6,116 bases of DNA, taken from NCBI GenBank assembly GCA_945869905.1, contig CAMBQD010000068.1:1-6116 (forward strand), given 5' to 3'. This document shows positions 1 through 4,837 of this stretch, in pieces; within the stretch, counting starts at the first letter, position 1; every line of letters starts with the position of its first letter. Position numbers and translations under genes: made by a program. Source of the DNA: an uncultured Clostridia bacterium (GTDB lineage Bacteria > Bacillota > Clostridia > Oscillospirales > Acutalibacteraceae). The notes under the pieces are model-generated. The model made no database searches. It was not told the DNA's origin and worked only from the letters and a program-made list of their open reading frames with translations.

Positions 1-35
1 AGGGTACCGCCCCCGAGCAAAAAACGAAAAACGCC

Positions 36-70
36 AAAACAGCCTTGGGTTCGGTGCCCAAGGCTGTTTT
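36..70. terminator. Strong hairpin terminator, probably bidirectional
   Basis: A perfect 14-bp stem (36-49 pairs with 57-70) closes a 7-base TTCGGTG loop. The stem itself begins AAAA and ends TTTT, and A-runs lie just left of it (19-31), so a transcript from either strand would carry a U-rich tail. It could end a plus-strand gene lying left of the window or stop minus-strand read-through from alr. No gene can be assigned in 1-35. Confidence 0.8.
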
Positions 71-121
71 CAATCCCTCCGTCAGCACTATGTGCTGACA
101 CCTCCCTTTAACAAGGGAGGC
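71..121. repeat. Interspersed double-hairpin repeat
   Basis: Two hairpins stand side by side: GTCAGCAC (81-88) with GTGCTGAC (92-99) around a TAT loop, and CCTCCCTT (101-108) with AAGGGAGG (113-120) around a TAAC loop. They are preceded by AATCCCTCC. From memory, this pattern (CCTCC, short variable hairpin, CCTCCCTT..AAGGGAGGC) is a frequent intergenic repeat in Oscillospiraceae and related Clostridia. Only one copy lies in this window, so the repeat status rests on recall. It encodes nothing recognisable. Confidence 0.6.
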
Positions 122-180
122 CCAATTTGGATATATTGATTTTATTTTGGCGTGGTTCAGTCTACTTTATCGACAGTCGG

Positions 181-210
181 AAACGCCTTGCAAAAGTAAG
201 GCGTTTTTAT
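181..210. terminator. Hairpin terminator beside the alr stop codon
   Basis: A perfect 9-bp stem, AAACGCCTT (181-189) with AAGGCGTTT (198-206), closes an 8-base loop. It lies directly downstream of the alr stop codon (complement of 210-212), so it is the natural 3' end of the alr transcript. The U-tract is better on the plus strand (TTTTTATTATTTTT) than on the minus strand, where the stem's own UUU is followed by CCGAC. It therefore also blocks rightward transcription into alr. Confidence 0.7.
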
Positions 211-1364
211 TATTTTTCCAAGTAATTTACTGTTTTAATTTCTTTACCGTTTTTAATATACACTCTGGGTACTCTCCGTGAAACTCTGCAGGGAAGCTCG
301 TAGTTAAAGGAATGGGCAAGGAGTGAAACTTCCTCCATTGTTAAGACTGCGTTGCCGTCACGTCCCACAAGGGTAACCGTATCCCCAACCCTTACGTCAG
401 GGATATCTGTTACGTCAATCATAAACTGGTCCATACAAACTCTTCCGATAATGCTTGCATATTTGCCGTTAACTATGACCTTTCCTAAATTTGACAGGCA
501 TCTGGGGTATCCGTCGGCATATCCCACGGGAACGGTGGCAACAACGGTATCCTTTTCTGTTTTAAATGTGCCTCCGTAGGATATTTCCCTTCCTGCCGAA
601 AGGGTTTTTACGTGGGTGATACGTGCCTTCCATTCCATAGCGGGCTTTATGTCAAGCAACGTCTTGTCAACCTCCTCCGAGGGATACAGACCGTATGTGA
701 TAATGCCTGAGCGCACCATATCAAAAAGCCGGTCAAACACCATAATTCCTGCGGAATTATTAAGGTGCTTAATTGGTATTTCTATGCCCCTGTCGCTGAG
801 AAGGAAAACAAATTTTTCGTAAAGCTCCCTTTGCCTTTTTGCTTTTGTTAAATCCTTTTCATCGGCAGTGGCAAAATGGGAAAATAAGCCCTCTGCCTTA
901 ATATTAGGCAGACGGGTTATTTTTTTGCCAATATCCGCACTTTCATCATTAACCTGAAAGCCTATTCGGCTCATACCTGTATCAATGCAAAAATGGAAGG
1001 GAATTTCCTTGCCCTGCTTAACTGCCTCATCGGATAATGCCTTTGCGCTTTTATAGGAGAAAATGGGTATGCGTATATCATTTTTAACAACAACGTCATA
1101 CTGCTCTTCAAACACATATCCGAGTATAAGCACAGGCTTTTTAATTCCTGCGTTAATCAGCTCCACAGCCTCCTCAACACAGGCAACGCCGAAAAAGTCA
1201 CACCTTTCCTCCAGCAGCTTGCCTATTTCAACTGCACCGTGACCGTAGGCGTCAGCCTTAATAACCGCCAAAAGCTTTGCTTTGCCGTTTATTTTTTTCA
1301 AAACGCTGTCAATGTTATATTCAATTGCGTCCAAATCAATTTTTGCATATGTTCTTTGATACAT
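210..1364 (-). CDS. alr: Alanine racemase
   Basis: A 384-aa PLP enzyme that interconverts L- and D-alanine, supplying D-alanine for peptidoglycan in the cytoplasm. Visible family marks are the N-terminal PLP-lysine motif AVIKADAYGHGA (Lys36), the barrel segment FCIDTGMSRIGF (~125-136), the catalytic tyrosine in ISYGGTF (Tyr263), VPVGYADGYPR (278-288), and the substrate-side GRVCMDQFMIDVT (307-319). Length is normal for Alr and all key residues are present. The ATG at 1364 is preceded on the minus strand by AGAGGCAGGG, a usable ribosome binding site, and a promoter lies about 35 bases further upstream. The gene appears monocistronic: a terminator follows its stop, and a separate small RNA unit lies upstream on the same strand. 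No T-box or other leader is seen. Confidence 0.97.
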   Translation of the reverse strand: MYQRTYAKIDLDAIEYNIDSVLKKINGKAKLLAVIKADAYGHGAVEIGKLLEERCDFFGVACVEEAVELINAGIKKPVLILGYVFEEQYDVVVKNDIRIPIFSYKSAKALSDEAVKQGKEIPFHFCIDTGMSRIGFQVNDESADIGKKITRLPNIKAEGLFSHFATADEKDLTKAKRQRELYEKFVFLLSDRGIEIPIKHLNNSAGIMVFDRLFDMVRSGIITYGLYPSEEVDKTLLDIKPAMEWKARITHVKTLSAGREISYGGTFKTEKDTVVATVPVGYADGYPRCLSNLGKVIVNGKYASIIGRVCMDQFMIDVTDIPDVRVGDTVTLVGRDGNAVLTMEEVSLLAHSFNYELPCRVSRRVPRVYIKNGKEIKTVNYLEK

Positions 1365-1399
1365 TGCCCTGCCTCTTTTGCTTGTAATTTATACAGTAT

Positions 1400-1428
1400 A
1401 TTTTAATACTAAAGAAATGAAATGTAAA
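1400..1428 (-). promoter_or_regulatory. Sigma-A promoter of alr
   Basis: On the minus strand, TTTACA (complement of 1423-1428) and TAAAAT (complement of 1400-1405) are separated by exactly 17 bases. Each is one base off consensus. Transcription would start near 1393, about 30 bases before the alr ATG. This lets alr be expressed independently of the small RNA upstream. Confidence 0.7.
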
Positions 1429-1439
1429 GTAAAAAAGGC

Positions 1440-1541
1440 AAAAAGAAAGAAGGCCGGAACAGGAATCCGACCTTCCCCTCTCTGTTATTACAAACTATGG
1501 AGGACAATGATTTGAAATGGTGCGGCCCATCTCAAGTCTGT
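1440..1541 (-). ncRNA. Putative small RNA, about 100 nt, unknown family
   Basis: No long ORF lies here, yet the minus strand has a perfect consensus promoter followed by a compact structured transcript and terminator. The RNA would begin near 1541-1538 and fold at once into a 12-position stem (complement of 1527-1538 with complement of 1509-1520; one C-A mismatch, one G-U pair) around the loop GCCGCA. A ~30-nt linker follows (complement of about 1477-1508) holding UUGUCCUCCAUAG, which contains the anti-Shine-Dalgarno core CCUCC. A terminator hairpin ends it. UUGUCCUC can instead pair with GAGGGGAA next to the terminator (7 of 8 positions). It does not resemble 6S RNA or SRP RNA as I know them, and I cannot name a family. 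Promoter, fold and terminator are read from the sequence; function is unknown. Confidence 0.7.
1441..1475 (-). terminator. Intrinsic terminator of the small RNA
   Basis: On the minus strand the arms (complement of 1466-1475 and of 1449-1458) form a 10-bp stem with one G-U pair around a 7-base UUCCUGU loop. A UUUCUUUUU tract follows, and a further run of six U lies shortly after. In the minus-strand RNA the odd position is a G-U pair, whereas the plus strand would have a C-A mismatch, so the hairpin is built for the minus strand. Confidence 0.75.
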
Positions 1542-1545
1542 GTTC

Positions 1546-1574
1546 ATTATAGTATAAATTGCATAATTTGTCAA
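1546..1574 (-). promoter_or_regulatory. Perfect consensus sigma-A promoter driving the small RNA
   Basis: TTGACA (complement of 1569-1574) and TATAAT (complement of 1546-1551) are both exact consensus and are spaced by exactly 17 bases. Immediately upstream on the minus strand is an A/T-rich stretch (complement of about 1575-1605) that could act as an UP element. This is the strongest promoter in the window and predicts high constitutive transcription, as is usual for abundant structural RNAs. Confidence 0.85.
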
Positions 1575-1677
1575 TAGCTTTGTTAATATTTTTTATTTAA
1601 TATCACTATCAGTAAAATTTACAGGTAACAATTAAATTTTTAACAGGGTATTTTTTTGTACTGTCATTTCCGTGAAT

Positions 1678-1706
1678 TTGACACAGAACAAATGTTCGTC
1701 TAACAT
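1678..1706 (+). promoter_or_regulatory. SOS-controlled promoter of the two-gene unit
   Basis: An exact TTGACA (1678-1683) is followed after 17 bases by TAACAT (1701-1706; 4 of 6 to consensus). The predicted start is near 1713, about 50 bases before the first ATG. The LexA box occupies nearly the whole spacer, so LexA binding would block RNA polymerase directly. The weak -10 box fits a promoter kept low until induced. Confidence 0.7.
1685..1698. promoter_or_regulatory. LexA (SOS/Cheo) box
   Basis: AGAACAAATGTTCG matches the Gram-positive LexA consensus CGAACRNRYGTTCG at 13 of 14 positions; only the first base differs. It contains the exact GAAC-N4-GTTC core (1686-1697). Its placement between the -35 and -10 elements is the typical repressing position and makes a chance match unlikely. 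Confidence 0.85.
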
Positions 1707-1763
1707 AAAGGCTGAACTTACGCAACAGGCGTGTCAAATTCAATATGAAAGAAGGGTAGCAAT

Positions 1764-1979
1764 ATGACTATTGATGAATTGGCTCGTGAATACGAGGGGC
1801 AATATAAAATCATATGTGCAAGGATGGACGGGCTTAAGCCGCTGCTTTGCGTGTACAGAGGCGAAGACCTTATATTGCTCAGAAGAAAACTGAAAATATA
1901 TTACGATATGGCTTGTGAATGCAAAAGAATTTCGTCTTTGCTTTCCCGTTATTACGATGAGGAGGAGTGTTATGATTGA
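1764..1979 (+). CDS. Small conserved-looking protein, first gene of SOS-controlled pair
   Basis: A 71-aa protein of unknown function with no signal peptide or membrane segment. It looks wholly helical and charged, with a central basic stretch (GEDLILLRRKLKIYYDMACECKR split around residues 33-55), an acidic tail (DEEE, 65-68) and five cysteines (18, 29, 51, 53, 69). From memory, similar short proteins precede a sigma-region-4-like protein in other Clostridia, but I cannot name a family. The ATG is supported by AAGGG (1752-1756) seven bases upstream. It overlaps the next gene by 8 bases (ATGATTGA), so the two are translationally coupled and probably act together. The pair lies under a LexA-box promoter, so induction by DNA damage is expected. 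It could be a partner or regulator of the downstream protein. Confidence 0.8.
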   Translation: MTIDELAREYEGQYKIICARMDGLKPLLCVYRGEDLILLRRKLKIYYDMACECKRISSLLSRYYDEEECYD

Positions 1980-2295
1980 TTTTGTTGAAGAATATATGAG
2001 CCCAAAGGCCACGCCTTCGGACAACGGCTATGACGAACAGCGAATACTGATTAAATCAATATCTAAGGCTCTTCCTCTGATAATAAAAAACGAGCTGACC
2101 GAACGCCAAAGCCTTTGCCTGAGGTTGTTTTATGTTTTCGGTAAAAGTCAGGTGGAAATTGCAAGGGAGCTAAAGCTGTCCCAGCCCACTGTCAGCAGGC
2201 ATATAAAAACTGCCAAGGACATTGTAAACAAATTTCTCTCCTACTGCTTTTACTCGGTGAAGCAGGCACATGAACAGTGGCTGAAAATTGAGTAA
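1972..2295 (+). CDS. Sigma-70 region 4-like HTH protein
   Basis: A 107-aa protein with a sigma-70 region 4 type helix-turn-helix: LTERQSLCLRLFYVFGKSQ (42-60) and the recognition part EIARELKLSQPTVSRHIKTA (62-81). This region binds -35 promoter DNA in sigma factors. There is no recognisable region 2, so it cannot open a promoter alone like a full sigma factor. The first ~40 residues are helical and unassigned; the tail is FLSYCFYSVKQAHEQW. The ATG at 1972 is chosen because GGAGG (1961-1965) stands six bases before it; an in-frame ATG at 1915 lies inside the upstream gene and lacks such a site. By analogy, clostridial UviA is a LexA-controlled sigma factor for a bacteriocin, and Bacillus SigO/RsoA is a two-part sigma; neither is shown to be homologous here. 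It may instead be a phage-derived transcription regulator. The target is not visible. Confidence 0.85.
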   Translation: MIDFVEEYMSPKATPSDNGYDEQRILIKSISKALPLIIKNELTERQSLCLRLFYVFGKSQVEIARELKLSQPTVSRHIKTAKDIVNKFLSYCFYSVKQAHEQWLKIE

Positions 2296-2305
2296 TCAAC
2301 CACTG

Positions 2306-2362
2306 CCCTATCACCACAACTGATACAGCGGCGGCTATTCATAGGGGATAATCCACCGCCGC
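2306..2362 (+). other. Possible H-type pseudoknot in the 3' untranslated region
   Basis: CCCTAT (2306-2311) can pair with ATAGGG (2341-2346), and GCGGCGG (2328-2334) with CCGCCGC (2356-2362). The two stems interleave, giving an H-type pseudoknot with loops of 16, 6 and 9 bases. The GC-rich stem is strong by itself. It lies 10 bases after the stop codon of the HTH gene and 8 bases before the terminator, a stretch with no coding potential. Confidence 0.45.
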
Positions 2363-2370
2363 CAACAATT

Positions 2371-2410
2371 GAAACGCACCTCTTTATCCTATGAGGTGCG
2401 TTTCTTTTTT
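2371..2410 (+). terminator. Strong intrinsic terminator of the SOS unit
   Basis: A perfect 12-bp stem, GAAACGCACCTC (2371-2382) with GAGGTGCGTTTC (2393-2404), closes a 10-base loop and is followed by six T (2405-2410). It ends plus-strand transcription just before the convergent minus-strand gene, whose stop codon is at 2412-2414. On the minus strand the tail after the stem is only AATTGTTGG, so it serves that gene less well. Confidence 0.9.
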
Positions 2411-2411
2411 G

Positions 2412-3170
2412 TTAATTTATTATCAGTGAAATTACAAGCATAACCGCATACAAAACAGGCTGATGCGCCAGATAAACCCAAAGGCTGTTCCTGCCTGTAA
2501 AGCTTAAAAATTTGCAGTGCTTTTTGTACATAACCTCAGGCAGCCTTTCATCCTCGGCAATTTTTCCCACAAAGCTTCCGAAGAAAAATACGAAAATCCA
2601 AGGAATAATGGGGAAATAATCCGCACTGTAAAAATTACTGCCATGAAATCCCAGAGGGGCGGTGAAATTATATCGGTACATACTCTCCGGCAGTGTAATG
2701 AGGCCAAAGCACAGGCCGCCCTCCTCAATTCCGTAAAAAAACATGAAAAGGATTATGGATATAACAGCACCTATTCTGTAGTCAATTTTCCTGAAAAGCG
2801 GCATTAAAATACCTGTTATGATCATACATACGCCCAAGCAGTGCAGTATACCAAAATAAATTTCACATTGTGCAAAATTCAACAGCGGCATAATAACCGC
2901 CGTTACAAATGTGATAGCTCCGCCGCAGGCAAGCACAATCACACCGCGCTTAACCGTATTCCTTGACAGCCTTGAACAAATACCCGATATGATGATGAAT
3001 ATTGCCCAAAACAATGGCTGGACAGTGCAAAGTGCGTCAAATACCCTGTATCCCCAGCTAAGCCCTAAAACATCACCTATATCCAAAAACATATGATGAA
3101 AAATCATACATAATATTGCAAAGCCCCTGATTTCATCAAGCATATGAATTCTTTTTTTATTTTCTGCCAT
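2412..3170 (-). CDS. Membrane acyltransferase-like protein (DUF1624/HGSNAT-like)
   Basis: A 252-aa polytopic membrane protein. The opening MLDEIRGFAILCMIFHHMF (10-28), an (D/E)xxRGxAI..M..HH pattern, and the closing TGRNSLWVYLAHQPVLY (225-241) match the heparan-alpha-glucosaminide N-acetyltransferase-like family (DUF1624). That family is thought to move acyl groups across membranes using a conserved histidine, here His25 or His26. About seven hydrophobic segments are visible (near 14-30, 52-64, 75-97, 106-125, 132-147, 187-204, 226-250). The bacterial substrate is not known; modification of envelope glycans is a guess. I chose the ATG at 3170: AGGAGG stands ten bases before it, a slightly long spacing, while the longer version from 3239 would start upstream of the predicted transcription start. 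It is transcribed divergently from the thioesterase operon. Confidence 0.85.
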   Translation of the reverse strand: MAENKKRIHMLDEIRGFAILCMIFHHMFLDIGDVLGLSWGYRVFDALCTVQPLFWAIFIIISGICSRLSRNTVKRGVIVLACGGAITFVTAVIMPLLNFAQCEIYFGILHCLGVCMIITGILMPLFRKIDYRIGAVISIILFMFFYGIEEGGLCFGLITLPESMYRYNFTAPLGFHGSNFYSADYFPIIPWIFVFFFGSFVGKIAEDERLPEVMYKKHCKFLSFTGRNSLWVYLAHQPVLYAVMLVISLIIN

Positions 3171-3204
3171 AAGGATATAACCTCCTGTTTGCTTTACCAA
3201 TGAT

Positions 3205-3233
3205 ATTGTACCACAACTCTTTAATGTTGTATA
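3205..3233 (-). promoter_or_regulatory. Promoter of the DUF1624 gene
   Basis: On the minus strand, TATACA (complement of 3228-3233) and TACAAT (complement of 3205-3210) are 17 bases apart. A TGG just before the -10 gives an extended -10 element. Its -35 coincides with the -35 of the divergent operon promoter. Confidence 0.65.
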
Positions 3234-3255
3234 TATCAAAAAAATATGTTATAAT
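3227..3255 (+). promoter_or_regulatory. Promoter of the thioesterase-thiI operon
   Basis: An exact TATAAT (3250-3255) preceded by TGT makes an extended -10. A poor -35, TTGTAT (3227-3232), lies 17 bases upstream. The predicted start is near 3262, giving a very short leader before the ATG at 3276. Confidence 0.7.
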
Positions 3256-3275
3256 ATTCAGCCGAGGTGTTAATT

Positions 3276-3665
3276 ATGAAAGAATTTACCGAAAAATTAA
3301 GTGCTCAGGCATCTGTAAAGGTTGATAGTTCCAATACGGCAAGGGCAGTTAAATCAGGATGCCTTGATGTGTTTGCCACACCTATGATGGTTGCGCTTAT
3401 GGAGGAGGCAACCTGCCTTGCCTGCGCCCCTGTTCTTGATGAGGGTGAAACCACTGTAGGCACAAGCATTTGTGTTTCCCACGATAAAGCAAGCGGGCTG
3501 GGAACGGAGGTTACCGCCTATGCTCAGCTTGAAGGTGCCGACGGAAGAAGGCTTACCTTTTCCGTTAGTGCCAAGGACGAAAAGGGCGATGTTATCGGCA
3601 AGGGAACAATAGAAAGATTTGTTGTGATTGAGGATAAATTTATGAAGAGGGTAAACAGCTTATGA
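3276..3665 (+). CDS. FlK-like hotdog acyl-CoA thioesterase
   Basis: A 129-aa single-domain hotdog-fold protein resembling fluoroacetyl-CoA thioesterase FlK and its many uncharacterised relatives. The motifs SGCLDVFATPMMVALMEEA (27-45), GETTVGTSICVSHDKAS (57-73) and DGRRLTFSVSAKDEKG (89-104) are typical of the family. The FlK triad Thr42/Glu50/His76 aligns with Thr35, Glu43 and His69 at identical spacing (8 and 26 residues), so it should hydrolyse a short acyl-CoA. The natural substrate cannot be read; fluoroacetate itself is unlikely to be relevant in this host. The start is ATG 3276, with GAGGTG (3264-3269) six bases upstream. An in-frame GTG at 3267 lies inside that ribosome binding site and is rejected. 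It is the first gene of the operon and overlaps the next by ATGA. Confidence 0.9.
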   Translation: MKEFTEKLSAQASVKVDSSNTARAVKSGCLDVFATPMMVALMEEATCLACAPVLDEGETTVGTSICVSHDKASGLGTEVTAYAQLEGADGRRLTFSVSAKDEKGDVIGKGTIERFVVIEDKFMKRVNSL

Positions 3666-4837
3666 GGTATGACGCGGTAATTTTTGATTTTGACGGTACT
3701 ATATGCGACACCGGTGAGGGTATACTGAAAAGTGCAAAATATGCCCTTGATTCATTCGGCTATGAAGCCCCTGATTATCAGGAGCTTACCTGCTTTATCG
3801 GGCCTCCCCTTTTGGTTACCTTTCAGGAAAAATTCGGAGCAGATGCGGCAACGGCAGACGCTCTTGTAAAAAAATTCCGTGAGCGTTATACCAATAAGGG
3901 AATATTTGAAAGCAAGCTTTATGACGGCATAAAGGAGCTTTTGATTGCACTAAAAAAAGACGGCATAAAAATGGGCATTGCCTCATCAAAGCCACAGGAT
4001 TATATTGAAACTCTGCTGGACAGATTTGGCATTAAATCATACTTTGATGTGATATGCGGAGTATCCTTTACCGCCGACTGCGAATCAAAGGCAAATATAA
4101 TTTCCAGATGTCAAAAGGAGCTTGATGTGGCAGGTAATGCCTGTCTTATGATTGGCGACAAAAAATATGACGTTGAAGGTGCCAAGGCAAATCTTATTGA
4201 CTGCGCAGGAGTTTTGTGGGGCTACGGTACAAAATTTGAACATATTGAAGCCGGTGCAAAATTCATTATTGACAAGGTTATGGATGTTGAGTCTGTGGCA
4301 CTGGGATTTTATGAGCAGACTGAAGAGGTTCAGGGTATTTTCAACGGCAGAATTATAACTGTTCATACCGATAAGGTTTGTCTTGCAGACGGTACAGAGG
4401 CTATGCGCGAGGTGGTTGACCATTCAGGCGGCGTGGCAATTGTAGGTCTTACGGAAAACAATGAGGTGCTTTTGGTAAGGCAGTTCAGATATCCATATAA
4501 GGAAACTATATACGAAATTCCTGCCGGCAAGCTTGAAAAGGGTGAGGATCCGCAGACAGCGGCAATTCGTGAATTCAGCGAGGAATGCGGAGCAGAGGCA
4601 CAGGTGTTTGAGCCCTTCGGCCAGGTTTATCCCACACCGGGCTACTGCGGTGAAATTATACATCTTTATTATGCCGAGGGCTTAACCTTCGGTGAGCAGA
4701 GCTTGGATGATGACGAGTATTTAGATGTTATAAAAATGCCGTTTTCAGACTGTGTTGCAAAAATAATGAGCGGCGAGATTAAGGATGCAAAAACCATTGC
4801 AGGAATACTTAAGCTTAAGGAGCTTAAAAAATTATGA
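3662..4837 (+). CDS. HAD phosphatase - Nudix hydrolase fusion
   Basis: A 391-aa two-domain enzyme. Residues 1 to ~208 form a HAD hydrolase of the phosphoglycolate phosphatase/PpaX type: DFDGT (nucleophile Asp9, Asp11), motif II ASSKP (107-111), Lys143, and motif IV GDKKYD (165-170). Residues ~217-391 form an ADP-ribose pyrophosphatase-like Nudix hydrolase: entry segment REVVDHSGGVAIVGL (249-263) and a complete Nudix box, Gly289-x5-Glu295-x7-Arg303-Glu304-x2-Glu307-Glu308-x-Gly310. Both catalytic sets are intact. The frame is continuous and no ribosome binding site precedes the only in-frame ATG near the junction (residue 207), so this is one polypeptide. Family knowledge suggests the Nudix half splits ADP-ribose into AMP and ribose 5-phosphate; that the HAD half acts on a product is inference. 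The start overlaps the thioesterase stop (ATGA), and its own stop overlaps the desulfurase start likewise. Confidence 0.92.
   Translation: MRYDAVIFDFDGTICDTGEGILKSAKYALDSFGYEAPDYQELTCFIGPPLLVTFQEKFGADAATADALVKKFRERYTNKGIFESKLYDGIKELLIALKKDGIKMGIASSKPQDYIETLLDRFGIKSYFDVICGVSFTADCESKANIISRCQKELDVAGNACLMIGDKKYDVEGAKANLIDCAGVLWGYGTKFEHIEAGAKFIIDKVMDVESVALGFYEQTEEVQGIFNGRIITVHTDKVCLADGTEAMREVVDHSGGVAIVGLTENNEVLLVRQFRYPYKETIYEIPAGKLEKGEDPQTAAIREFSEECGAEAQVFEPFGQVYPTPGYCGEIIHLYYAEGLTFGEQSLDDDEYLDVIKMPFSDCVAKIMSGEIKDAKTIAGILKLKELKKL

Larger units (their letters stand above)
1673..1742. repeat. 12-bp perfect inverted repeat flanking the SOS promoter
   Basis: TGAATTTGACAC (1673-1684) and GTGTCAAATTCA (1731-1742) are exact reverse complements, 46 bases apart. 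The left arm contains the -35 box; the right arm lies in the 5' leader, 21 bases before the ATG. The segment between them holds the LexA box and the -10. The left arm is upstream of the predicted start, so the two cannot pair in the normal mRNA. That points to a DNA-level role or to coincidence. Confidence 0.75.

Noticed and set aside
1..139. End of a protein-coding gene at the left edge
   Set aside because: Plus-strand frames are open for 90-139 bases, but they run through a perfect terminator hairpin and a known-type repeat, and the translations show no recognisable protein.
1497..1577. Plus-strand 26-codon mini-ORF beginning at the ATG in ATGGAGGAC
   Set aside because: It has no ribosome binding site, lies antisense to the small RNA and runs into its promoter. 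The ATGGAGG string is just the complement of the anti-Shine-Dalgarno linker.
1365..1600. T-box, riboswitch, 6S RNA or SRP RNA upstream of alr
   Set aside because: There is no T-box core (GGGTGGNACCGCG-like), no SRP tetraloop region and no 6S-like ~190-nt rod with a central bubble. The transcript is short and ends before the alr promoter.
1915..1971. Upstream in-frame start for the HTH protein (126-aa version)
   Set aside because: The extra residues lie wholly inside the coupled upstream gene, have no ribosome binding site and look like frame-shifted translation. ATG 1972 has GGAGG at good spacing.
1740..2024. Minus-strand 94-aa open frame opposite the SOS gene pair
   Set aside because: Its composition shows no family likeness, and it lies antisense to two genes with good ribosome binding sites, coupling and a promoter. 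It is a shadow frame.
3171..3239. 23-residue N-terminal extension of the DUF1624 protein
   Set aside because: It would start at or upstream of the predicted transcription start, and it includes the AGGAGG ribosome binding site as coding sequence.
4150..4330. Frameshift or separate gene start at the HAD-Nudix junction
   Set aside because: The frame stays open, domain-family residues continue on both sides, and no ribosome binding site precedes the in-frame ATG at residue 207, so a true fusion is the simplest reading.
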